Shown here: one piece after another, positions 1 to 5,513 of the stretch | Position numbering within the stretch: the first letter of the stretch is position 1 | Layout of the letters: each line of letters begins with the position of its first letter | Assembly: GCA_946534455.1 (NCBI GenBank) | Contig: CAMNCR010000032.1 | Location: 1 to 7,092, forward strand | Length of the DNA stretch: 7,092 nt | Source of the DNA: an uncultured Clostridia bacterium | GTDB taxonomy: Bacteria; Bacillota; Clostridia; Christensenellales; Aristaeellaceae | Reading direction: 5' to 3' | Made by a program: the position numbers and the translations under genes | Notes under the pieces: generated by a model | What the model was told of the DNA's origin: nothing | What the model saw: the letters and a program-made list of their open reading frames with translations, nothing else | Databases searched by the model: none

Positions 1-63
1 TCCAAGCCTGAGTTCATCTTTACCAAATGGGGAGTTGGTTACTATTTCACAGATCAGGACTAA
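1..63 (+). CDS. OmpR/PhoB-family response regulator, C-terminal end only
   Basis: Partial gene: the window opens inside it and only the last 20 codons are present, read from base 1 to a TAA at 61-63. The peptide contains TKWGVGYYF followed by a short acidic tail. This matches the final hairpin of OmpR/PhoB winged-helix DNA-binding domains, where the usual form is T-V-R/W-G-V-G-Y-x-F. The receiver domain and recognition helix lie upstream, out of view. By family, it would bind direct-repeat operators once phosphorylated by its partner kinase. The histidine kinase gene that follows overlaps its 3' end, the normal arrangement of a cognate two-component pair. The identification rests on one short but characteristic motif plus context, so the family is fairly sure and the subfamily is not. 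Confidence 0.85.
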   Translation, partial: SKPEFIFTKWGVGYYFTDQD

Positions 64-1516
64 GATTTCCTTCTGGGCCAGCATTAGGGGTAAAATCCTG
101 CTGGCCTTTTTTGTCATTGTGGTGGCAACCTTCGGCGTGGCCGCGACGAATCTGACCGGCCTGATCAGCGAATATCTGTTTGACCAGCGCGCCAGGGAGG
201 ACGGGCTGCTGACCGAGCGGATCGCGTCGCTGGTGACTCCGGCGTACGAAAGCTCGAACGCGGAAGAGGTGATCCGCCTGCTGGAGGAAAACGCGGACAG
301 CATGGGCGGCCGGCTGATGGTGCTGGATCTGGACGGCAAGGTGCAGTACGATACCTTTGACCGGCTGCCGGGTCAGCGGCTGAAGCTGGCCGAGGTGCTG
401 GAAATCCTGACCGGGGGCGCGAAGGAGGCCTACGGCATGTACGCCCCGGGGCGCCCGGTGGTGGAGGACATGAGCGGCGAGAAGGACGCGGACTACGTGG
501 CCTACAGCACGCGGGAGATGATCGGCGCCCAGGGAAACCGCCTGGGCGTGATGCTGTTCGTCAGCCGGGTGCAGCGGGTGGTGGACTCGCTGGCGGAGTT
601 CCGGCTGCAGCTGGTCAGCGTGTTCGGCGTGATTCTGCTGGCGGCGCTGATTCTGGCGCTGGTGCTCAGCCAGGTGCTGACCAAGCCGATCACGGATCTG
701 AGCCGGACGATGAGAAAGATGGGCCAGGGCGACCTGAGCGTCCGCGCGACGGTGCGCGGCAGCGGAGAGCTGCGGGAGCTGGCGGAGAACTACAATATCA
801 TGGCGGCCCAGCTGGAAAGCCTGGACAAGACCCGGAACCAGTTTGTGTCCAATGCCAGCCACGAGCTGAAAACCCCCCTGGCCACGATGAAGGTCATGCT
901 GGAATCCCTGATCTATCAGCCGGAAATGCCGCAGGAGCTGCGGCAGGAGTTCATGCAGGATCTGAACCATGAAATTGACCGGCTGACGGGCATCATCACG
1001 GACCTGCTGACCCTGACCCGGCTGGACAGCGGCGAGGGCAAGGCGAAGCGGGACGAGGTGGACATGTCCGCCCTGACGCGGGACAGCGTCCGGCCGCTGC
1101 AGACCATCGCGGAAAAAAGAAAGCAGACGCTGGAGACCCGGATCCAGCCGAATATCCGGATCCTGGGCGACAGCATCAAGCTGAATCAGATTCTGTACAA
1201 CCTGACGGACAACGCCATCAAATACACCCCCGACGGCGGGCATATCCTGGTCGTGCTGGAGCAGCAGGGCGGGGATGTGGTGTGGCGCGTGCGGGACAAC
1301 GGCGTCGGCATTCCCCCGGAGGATCTGGACCACATCTTCGACCGTTTCTATCGGGTGGATAAGGCCAGAAGCCGGGAAACCGGCGGCACGGGCCTGGGCC
1401 TGAGCATCGTGCGCCAGCTGGTCAAGCTGGAGGGCGGCTCGATTTCCGTTCAGAGCACGCTGGGACAGGGCTCGGAGTTCACCGTGGTATTCCCGCAGGG
1501 AGGTGACGTGGGATGA
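35..1516 (+). CDS. Membrane sensor histidine kinase (HAMP-HisKA-HATPase, PhoR/WalK-like)
   Basis: Partner kinase of the preceding regulator, expected in the cytoplasmic membrane. Numbered from the TTG at 35: basic N-terminus, TM1 about residues 19-40, extracellular sensor about 43-190, TM2 about 191-215, HAMP about 216-264. There is no PAS domain before HisKA, unlike Bacillus WalK. The H-box is SHELKTPL with phospho-acceptor His276. The ATPase domain shows the N-box NLTDNAIKY (Asn389, Asn393), G1 DNGVGIP (421-427), F-box FDRFYR (435-440) and G2 GGTGLGLSIV (450-459), so it looks fully active. The sensor has a DLDGKVQYD stretch and a GVMLFVSR strand before TM2, resembling single Cache/PDC-type domains; its ligand is unknown. 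The start is uncertain. TTG 35 would overlap the regulator by 29 nt, but TGGGGAG abuts it with no spacer. The frame stays open to the window edge, and ATT codons at 44 or 65 are possible alternatives. The stop overlaps the next gene's ATG. Confidence 0.93.
   Translation: MVTISQIRTKISFWASIRGKILLAFFVIVVATFGVAATNLTGLISEYLFDQRAREDGLLTERIASLVTPAYESSNAEEVIRLLEENADSMGGRLMVLDLDGKVQYDTFDRLPGQRLKLAEVLEILTGGAKEAYGMYAPGRPVVEDMSGEKDADYVAYSTREMIGAQGNRLGVMLFVSRVQRVVDSLAEFRLQLVSVFGVILLAALILALVLSQVLTKPITDLSRTMRKMGQGDLSVRATVRGSGELRELAENYNIMAAQLESLDKTRNQFVSNASHELKTPLATMKVMLESLIYQPEMPQELRQEFMQDLNHEIDRLTGIITDLLTLTRLDSGEGKAKRDEVDMSALTRDSVRPLQTIAEKRKQTLETRIQPNIRILGDSIKLNQILYNLTDNAIKYTPDGGHILVVLEQQGGDVVWRVRDNGVGIPPEDLDHIFDRFYRVDKARSRETGGTGLGLSIVRQLVKLEGGSISVQSTLGQGSEFTVVFPQGGDVG
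1498..1506 (+). promoter_or_regulatory. Ribosome binding site for the GerMN lipoprotein
   Basis: GGGAGGTGA lies 6 nt before the ATG at 1513, inside the last codons of the kinase. It fixes the start of the next gene at the ATGA overlap and supports translational coupling of kinase and lipoprotein. Confidence 0.8.
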
Positions 1517-3039
1517 TCAGAAGAGGCATCGGCTGCCTGCTGGCGCTCAGCCTGCTGCTGAGCCTGACGGGCTGCGTGCAGATCACCAAGGAAAGCAATC
1601 CGGATCTGGCGACGCTGCCGCCCGCGTCGGTGGACTACCACGTGCCGGACGGGGACGAAACCATCGGAAGCGCCCAGTACCGGGTGCTCTATGTGCAGGA
1701 TGCCAATGAGCTGCACCTGACCCCGCGCATGGCGCGGACGGAGCCGGGCGAGCTGTGCGAGGTGGCGGAGGCGCTGGCCCTGCGCCAGCTGGAGGCGGAG
1801 AATCAGCGCCGGACGGAGCAGAACGCGGAAAGCCGCCCGCTGACGCTCTACGGCGACCGCCCGCTGGAGATCAGCGGCGGCATCTGCACGGTGAATCTGG
1901 GCTCCTCCGCGCTGCAGATGGCGCCCAGCGATTTTTACAAGTTCTGCGTGACCCTGACGACGACCCTGTGCGACCTGGATGAAATCTCCTTTGTGAACGT
2001 GCTGGTGGCGGACCAGAGCGTGGGGCTGGATATCACGGGCAGCCTGGCCATGGGCAGCCTGACGGCGCATCCCAATGAAAACCTGCCGGTGCTCTGGGAG
2101 CAGATGGAGGCCAAGCGGACGCCCCTGGGGGAGGAGCTGGCCAACACGCCCCTGAACGCCATGGCGACCCTGTATTATCCCCTGCAGGAGGGGAGGGGGA
2201 TGGCCTGCGAGGGGCGCATCCTGACCTTTGAGGGGCAGACGCCGCAGCAGCTGGCGACGGGACTGCTGCAGGAGCTGGACGAAACGCTCATCGAGCGGGG
2301 CCGGCCCCAGGTGACGCCCCTGCTGCTGCATGATCCGCTGGTGAGCGAGCTGGAGGACGGGGGACGTCTGATTACGCTCAGCTTCCAGGCCAACCTGGAG
2401 GAAAGGCTGGAGGAGGCGAACCTGGATCTCGCCTGCACGGTGGCCGCCATGACCTATACGCTGACGACGTTCATCCCCGGGGTGGCGGCGGTGTGCGTGC
2501 GGATGGGCGAGCAGCCCATGACGGAGCTGCGCAGCATGCGCTTCGGCAGCATCTCCATCCTGGGCGGGCTGGTCCGGCGGGAGCTGTTCCGGGACTATCT
2601 GATGGGCAGCACCATCGTCTATCTGCGGCGGGGCGACCGGCTGACCCCCTGCGAGCATACGCTGTTCTGGCATCACGCGGACCGGTGCCGGGAGCAGCTG
2701 ATCTCCCTGATGGAGGGGCCGACGCTGGAGGAGCAGGAAATGGGCATCCTGGCGACGCTGCCCGCCGGGCTGCAGGAGGAGGATATTCTCGGCATCGCCG
2801 CCGAGGGGGAGACGCTGCTGGTGAACCTGAGCGACAATTTCCGGGAGGCCATCGAGCAGCAGGGCCCGGAGGCGGAGATGATGCTGTGCTACAGCATGGT
2901 CAACACGCTCTGCCGCAACACGGGGCTGCGCCGGATGTGTTTCTTCTTTGAAGGGGAGCAGGTGGAGCAGATCGCCGGCACGCTTTACTGGGCGGGAGAG
3001 TTTCTGTACAACCCGGCCCTCGACGAGCAGACGGTGTAG
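1513..3039 (+). CDS. Lipoprotein with three GerMN-like modules
   Basis: Predicted extracytoplasmic lipoprotein of 508 residues. An MIRR basic start and a hydrophobic run lead to the lipobox LTGC, with Cys21 as the likely lipidated residue. The mature part resolves by eye into three GerMN-like modules (the fold named for Bacillus GerM). Module 1 is about 55-185. Module 2 is about 216-335 (LYYPLQEGRG, then TYTLTTFIPGVAAVCVRM). Module 3 is about 364-500 and is the clearest: an IVYL strand, then EGPT, LPAGL, LLVNLSDNF, and a closing helix ending before MCFFFEG. Modules 1 and 2 are more diverged. ATG 1513 overlaps the kinase stop by 4 nt and has a good ribosome site. A GerMN lipoprotein directly after an OmpR-type regulator and kinase is the layout of actinobacterial mtrA-mtrB-lpqB, where LpqB acts on the kinase's extracellular side. 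I infer a similar accessory role. No β-propeller as in LpqB is seen. A sporulation role, as for GerM, is the alternative. Confidence 0.82.
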   Translation: MIRRGIGCLLALSLLLSLTGCVQITKESNPDLATLPPASVDYHVPDGDETIGSAQYRVLYVQDANELHLTPRMARTEPGELCEVAEALALRQLEAENQRRTEQNAESRPLTLYGDRPLEISGGICTVNLGSSALQMAPSDFYKFCVTLTTTLCDLDEISFVNVLVADQSVGLDITGSLAMGSLTAHPNENLPVLWEQMEAKRTPLGEELANTPLNAMATLYYPLQEGRGMACEGRILTFEGQTPQQLATGLLQELDETLIERGRPQVTPLLLHDPLVSELEDGGRLITLSFQANLEERLEEANLDLACTVAAMTYTLTTFIPGVAAVCVRMGEQPMTELRSMRFGSISILGGLVRRELFRDYLMGSTIVYLRRGDRLTPCEHTLFWHHADRCREQLISLMEGPTLEEQEMGILATLPAGLQEEDILGIAAEGETLLVNLSDNFREAIEQQGPEAEMMLCYSMVNTLCRNTGLRRMCFFFEGEQVEQIAGTLYWAGEFLYNPALDEQTV

Positions 3040-3049
3040 GGAACGAATT

Positions 3050-3069
3050 GTTCATATTGCGTTCATTTT
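3050..3069 (+). promoter_or_regulatory. Candidate OmpR-family operator: direct repeat GTTCAT-N5-GTTCAT
   Basis: GTTCATATT (3050-3058) is repeated 11 bp later as GTTCATTTT (3061-3069), 8 of 9 bases identical. A 6-bp half-site repeated with a 5-bp gap, one helical turn apart, is the standard layout of OmpR/PhoB/WalR-type operators. It overlaps the -35 region of the protease promoter. A third half-site in the opposite sense (GAACG at 3041-3045) lies just upstream. Binding by the regulator that ends at base 63 is inference. Confidence 0.45.
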
Positions 3070-3093
3070 CAGGCCAAAAAGAGGTTTTATAAT
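3066..3093 (+). promoter_or_regulatory. Promoter of the HtrA-type protease gene
   Basis: A perfect -10 TATAAT (3088-3093) is preceded after 16 bp by TTTTCA (3066-3071), a 4/6 match to the -35 consensus. The start site would fall near 3100, before a strong ribosome site AAAGGAGGT (3108-3116), which is 7 nt from the ATG. No terminator is visible between 3040 and 3065, so read-through from the lipoprotein gene is also possible. The weak -35 overlapped by a direct repeat would fit activator dependence. Confidence 0.7.
3067..3081. promoter_or_regulatory. GGCC-centred element shared with the degV/cysE intergenic region (copy 1)
   Basis: TTTCAGGCCAAAAAG lies between the -35 and -10 of the protease promoter. 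It matches TTTCGGGCCGAAAAG at 5413-5427 in 13 of 15 positions; both differences are A versus G. The shared pattern is TTTCRGGCCRAAAAG. A common regulator is possible but unproven; chance similarity of A/T-flanked GGCC is the alternative. Confidence 0.3.
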
Positions 3094-3123
3094 GCCCTCG
3101 TAAACCGAAAGGAGGTCTACGAG

Positions 3124-4467
3124 ATGAAAAGGAATTTCGGAAAGAAAGCATTGGGATATATCGCCCTGGCGCTGGCCTGTGTGATGGTTGGCACGGGCAT
3201 CGGCATGGCGAACGTGAACGCGCAGGCGGAAACCGAAACCGTCGTGCTGACCTCGCCCTTTACGGAGGCCATCGCGAAGGTGCGGGACAGCGTGGTGGGC
3301 GTGTATAACTACCAGGTTGTCAACAACTACGACAACGGCTATGGCTACGGCAACGGCTACGGCTACTTCCCCTGGGGCTTCTTCGGATTCGGGGATTACG
3401 GCTACGGCAATGGAAACGGCTACGGAAACGGCAATGGCTACGGCAACGGCGGCAACTCCAAGGAGGTGCACGCGGCCAGCGGCTCCGGCGTGGTGATTGC
3501 GGAGGGCTATGTGCTGACCAACAACCACGTGGTGGAGGATGCGCACAGCCTGAAGATCGCCGTGGTGACCAGCGAGAACAGCGAACCGGATCTGTATGAC
3601 GCGACGGTGGTTGCTTCCGACGCGGACAAGGACGTGGCGGTGCTGTATGCGCCGGATCTGAAGCTGGAGCCCGTGGAGCTGGGCGACAGCGACAGCCTGG
3701 TCATCGGCGACTGGAGCATTCTGATCGGCAATCCGCTGGGCTTTACCGGCTCCGTGAGCGCGGGCATCGTTTCCGCGCTGGATCGTGAAATCGAAAGCAG
3801 CGACAAGACGACGACGGACCGCTACGGCCGGGCGACCAGCGTGGTCAACAAGATGATTCAGACGGACGCGGCCATCAACTCCGGCATCAGCGGCGGCGGC
3901 ATGTTCAACACCGCCGGACAGCTGGTCGGCATCCCGACCCTGAAGTACGCGGGCAGCCGCTACGGCAGCAACGCGCCGGTGGAAAGCATCGGTATGTGCA
4001 TCCCGATCAACGAGGCGAAGCCCGTGATTGAGGAAGCTCTGAAGGCGGACGTGAACGCTCCGCAGACCGCGGAGAACGGCGAAAACACCGCGAACGCGCA
4101 GCAGGATTCCCAGATCCGCAACGACCTGGAGGGCAAGCCCCGGATGGGCCTGACCGTGACGGAGCTGAAGGTGCAGGATGGCGTGCTGCCCCGGGGCGCC
4201 TACGTGCTTGATGTCATGGAAGACGGCCCCGCGGGCGTCGGCGGCGTGCTGCCGGGCGACATCATTGTGGAGATCAACGGCACCGTGATCACCGGCGTGG
4301 AGGAAATGACGGGCATGATCGGCACCATGAAGTCCGGCGATGTGCTGAACGTGAAGGTGTTCCGCCCCAGCGAGGTGGAGGACGCGAAGAATGTCCGGAT
4401 TTCCACCGAGGGAGACTACGTGGATCTGCAGGTGACCCTGGCGGTCGTGGATCCTGTGGCGCAGTAA
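3124..4467 (+). CDS. htrA: HtrA/DegP-type trypsin-like serine protease with PDZ domain
   Basis: Envelope quality-control protease of 447 residues. Residues 1-8 are basic, 9-30 are hydrophobic, and NAQA-ET could be a signal-peptidase site at 35/36; an uncleaved anchor is also possible. The protease domain spans about 45-305 with His135 in TNNHVVEDA, Asp170 in DKDVAVL and Ser256, so the triad is complete. The serine sits in SGISGGGM rather than the usual PGNSGGPL, a departure beside the oxyanion hole. IGMCIPINEAKPV (289-301) is the usual end of the HtrA protease domain. Residues about 66-111, between the first strands where DegP carries its LA loop, form a Gly/Tyr/Asn-rich insert. An Ala/Asn/Gln-rich linker (308-337) leads to a single PDZ domain (about 338-440) with PRMGLTV and LPGDIIVEINGT. 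ATG 3124 has an ideal ribosome site and its own promoter. By analogy with wal-linked htrC and stress-induced HtrA proteases, it is likely an output of the upstream two-component system. Confidence 0.92.
   Translation: MKRNFGKKALGYIALALACVMVGTGIGMANVNAQAETETVVLTSPFTEAIAKVRDSVVGVYNYQVVNNYDNGYGYGNGYGYFPWGFFGFGDYGYGNGNGYGNGNGYGNGGNSKEVHAASGSGVVIAEGYVLTNNHVVEDAHSLKIAVVTSENSEPDLYDATVVASDADKDVAVLYAPDLKLEPVELGDSDSLVIGDWSILIGNPLGFTGSVSAGIVSALDREIESSDKTTTDRYGRATSVVNKMIQTDAAINSGISGGGMFNTAGQLVGIPTLKYAGSRYGSNAPVESIGMCIPINEAKPVIEEALKADVNAPQTAENGENTANAQQDSQIRNDLEGKPRMGLTVTELKVQDGVLPRGAYVLDVMEDGPAGVGGVLPGDIIVEINGTVITGVEEMTGMIGTMKSGDVLNVKVFRPSEVEDAKNVRISTEGDYVDLQVTLAVVDPVAQ
3334..3456 (+). repeat. Low-complexity Gly/Tyr/Asn-coding tract inside the protease gene
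   Basis: Imperfect tandem repetition of units like GGCTACGGCAAC and GGCAATGGAAAC, encoding NGYGYGNGYGY, an aromatic spacer FPWGFFGFGDY, then YGNGNGYGNGNGYGNGG. The reading frame is kept throughout. Synonymous variation among units (GGC/GGA, AAC/AAT) suggests the tract is old and selected as protein rather than a fresh slippage product. Confidence 0.8.
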
Positions 4468-4494
4468 AATGAGCACAGAAGAACAGTCAGACAT

Positions 4495-4533
4495 AAAAAG
4501 GGGAGCGCAGCGTGAGGCTGCGCTCCCTTTTTT
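4495..4533. terminator. Bidirectional intrinsic terminator between convergent genes
   Basis: Perfect 11-bp stem GGGAGCGCAGC (4501-4511) and GCTGCGCTCCC (4517-4527) with loop GTGAG, followed by six T (4528-4533). On the other strand the A-run 4495-4499 supplies the U-tract, so one hairpin serves both the protease gene (ends 4467) and the degV-family gene (stop at 4545-4547). Confidence 0.95.
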
Positions 4534-4544
4534 GAATGCCGGGA

Positions 4545-5375
4545 TCAGTAACCGATGATCAGCCCGTGCCGCTCGGCATAGAAGCTGTCCAGGCCGCGGG
4601 TGGGCAGAATGTTGACCGCAACGCCGTGGAAGGCGCTGAGCAGCTGCTTTTTCAGCTCCTGCGCGGCTTCCGGATTCTGGCAGTGATTGATGAAGATTTC
4701 CTTGCCGGCGACGCCGGTTTTTTTGATTTCCTCCACGAGGAAGCGGATCATGCTCCGGGTGCCCCGGGCCTTGCCGCGGATGGCAATTTCTCCCTCGTCC
4801 GTTCCCACGCCGATGCCCCAGAAGCCCAGGTGACCGGCGATGAAGCCGATCAGGCGGCTGACCCGGCCGGCCTTGATCAGGTTATGATAGGAGGACAGGG
4901 CAAAAATGGTGTGCGTCTTCTCGGCAACCTGATGGAGCGCGTCCACGACCTCCTGAAAGGCCTTGCCTGCCTCGATCATCTCGCAGGCGCGGCGGATGAG
5001 AATCACGGTTTCCGCGCCGGTGGCGCGGGTGTCAATCACGGCGATCTCCTTCTCCGGCTCCTCCTCCAGCACCATGGCGCGGGCCGCGCAGGCGCTGTTA
5101 TAGCTGCCGGAAAGGGCGCTGGAGATGGTGAAGGCCAGCACGGGGCCCGGGGCGGAGAAATAGCCCACCCAGTCCTCCGGGCTGGGGCAGGCGGTCTGCG
5201 CTGCCTCCTGATGGTTTTCGTTCGCGGTCAGCATCTCCTCGACGGAGATATCCGCGGTGTCAATATATTCCTCGTGACCGATTCGAATGGAGAAAGGCAC
5301 AGTCTGAAAATCATACTGCTGGCTCGGCTCCAGGGTGAACAGGTCACAGCTGCTGTCAGCTACCAGATGCCACAT
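4545..5375 (-). CDS. DegV-family fatty-acid-binding protein (FakB-like)
   Basis: Cytoplasmic protein of 276 residues, the usual family length. DegV proteins bind a fatty acid in a deep pocket; characterised FakB members present it to the kinase FakA for phosphorylation and entry into phospholipid synthesis. Visible family marks, in order: ADSSCDL (6-12), TACPSPEDW (61-69, usually TSxPSP), TISSALSGSYNSA (83-95, the SGxY segment of the lipid-carboxylate site), IDTRATGAE (114-122), a YHNLIKAGRVSRLIGFI segment (163-179, usually LxxLxKGGRIS) and a C-terminal HGLIIGY. The ATG at 5375 follows AGGGAGAGGA on the minus strand, about 5 nt away. The gene is monocistronic: it has its own promoter, is divergent from the serine acetyltransferase gene and ends at the shared terminator. 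No fakA-like kinase is in view, so lipid partner and kinase are unknown. Family assignment is firm; the FakB role is inferred. Confidence 0.92.
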   Translation of the reverse strand: MWHLVADSSCDLFTLEPSQQYDFQTVPFSIRIGHEEYIDTADISVEEMLTANENHQEAAQTACPSPEDWVGYFSAPGPVLAFTISSALSGSYNSACAARAMVLEEEPEKEIAVIDTRATGAETVILIRRACEMIEAGKAFQEVVDALHQVAEKTHTIFALSSYHNLIKAGRVSRLIGFIAGHLGFWGIGVGTDEGEIAIRGKARGTRSMIRFLVEEIKKTGVAGKEIFINHCQNPEAAQELKKQLLSAFHGVAVNILPTRGLDSFYAERHGLIIGY

Positions 5376-5401
5376 GATGATCCTCTCCCTTCTTTCCCGC
5401 T

Positions 5402-5430
5402 ATTGTACACTCTTTCGGGCCGAAAAGCAA
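5402..5430 (-). promoter_or_regulatory. Promoter of the degV-family gene
   Basis: Read on the minus strand: TTGCTT (5430-5425), a 17-bp spacer, then TACAAT (5407-5402, 5/6 to consensus). The start site would lie near 5395, about 20 nt before the ATG at 5375. The -35 matches only at TTG, so basal strength may be modest. Confidence 0.6.
5413..5427. promoter_or_regulatory. GGCC-centred palindrome in the degV promoter spacer (copy 2)
   Basis: TTTCGG-G-CCGAAA (5413-5425) is a perfect inverted repeat with 6-bp arms around one base. It overlaps the spacer between the -35 and -10 of the degV-family promoter, where a bound repressor would block polymerase. The 15 bp 5413-5427 match 3067-3081 in the protease promoter at 13 positions. 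The stem is too short, and has no T-run in a useful position, to be a terminator. Confidence 0.4.
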
Positions 5431-5449
5431 ATTATGGTCAGGACGGATC

Positions 5450-5479
5450 TTGCCAGGGAACGCAGGGTGCAGGTATAAT
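5450..5479 (+). promoter_or_regulatory. Promoter of the serine acetyltransferase-transporter operon
   Basis: TTGCCA (5450-5455, 5/6 to consensus), an 18-bp spacer and a perfect TATAAT (5474-5479). Transcription would begin near 5486. The in-frame ATG at 5478 therefore lies in the -10 box and is not on the mRNA, which decides against longer versions of the protein. No T-box, SAM or other leader riboswitch fits in the short leader of about 28 nt. Confidence 0.75.
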
Positions 5480-5500
5480 GAAATTTGTACCGACTGAAAT

Positions 5501-5510
5501 GGAGGAAGGA
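5501..5510 (+). promoter_or_regulatory. Ribosome binding site fixing a TTG start
   Basis: GGAGGAAGGA precedes the TTG at 5514; its GGAGG core is 8 nt away. The alternative ATG at 5499 immediately abuts this sequence and has no purine-rich site of its own upstream. This favours TTG initiation. Confidence 0.75.
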
Positions 5511-5513
5511 AAA

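Noticed and set aside
47..1333. 428-codon open frame on the minus strand opposite the histidine kinase
   Set aside because: Its translation is His/Gln/Arg/Pro-rich with no domain pattern, and the + strand carries every kinase motif. It is a GC-rich codon-usage shadow.
1450..2676. 408-codon minus-strand open frame opposite the lipoprotein gene
   Set aside because: Low-complexity Gln/His/Arg composition and no ribosome site; shadow of the GerMN lipoprotein gene.
3052..4494. 480-codon minus-strand open frame opposite the protease gene
   Set aside because: It would run through the terminator and the htrA promoter. The His/Val/Ala-rich sequence has no recognisable fold, and the + strand encodes a complete HtrA.
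4469..4558. 29-codon frame starting ATGAGCACAGAA between htrA and degV
   Set aside because: No ribosome site, passes through the terminator hairpin, and overlaps the end of degV.
4536..5513. Long N-terminal extension of the serine acetyltransferase frame
   Set aside because: Antisense to the degV-family gene and upstream of the mapped promoter boxes; the residues do not resemble any part of the enzyme family.
5480..5513. Possible riboswitch or T-box leader before cysE
   Set aside because: The leader from the predicted start site to the TTG is only about 28 nt, too short for any known cysteine or SAM regulatory leader.
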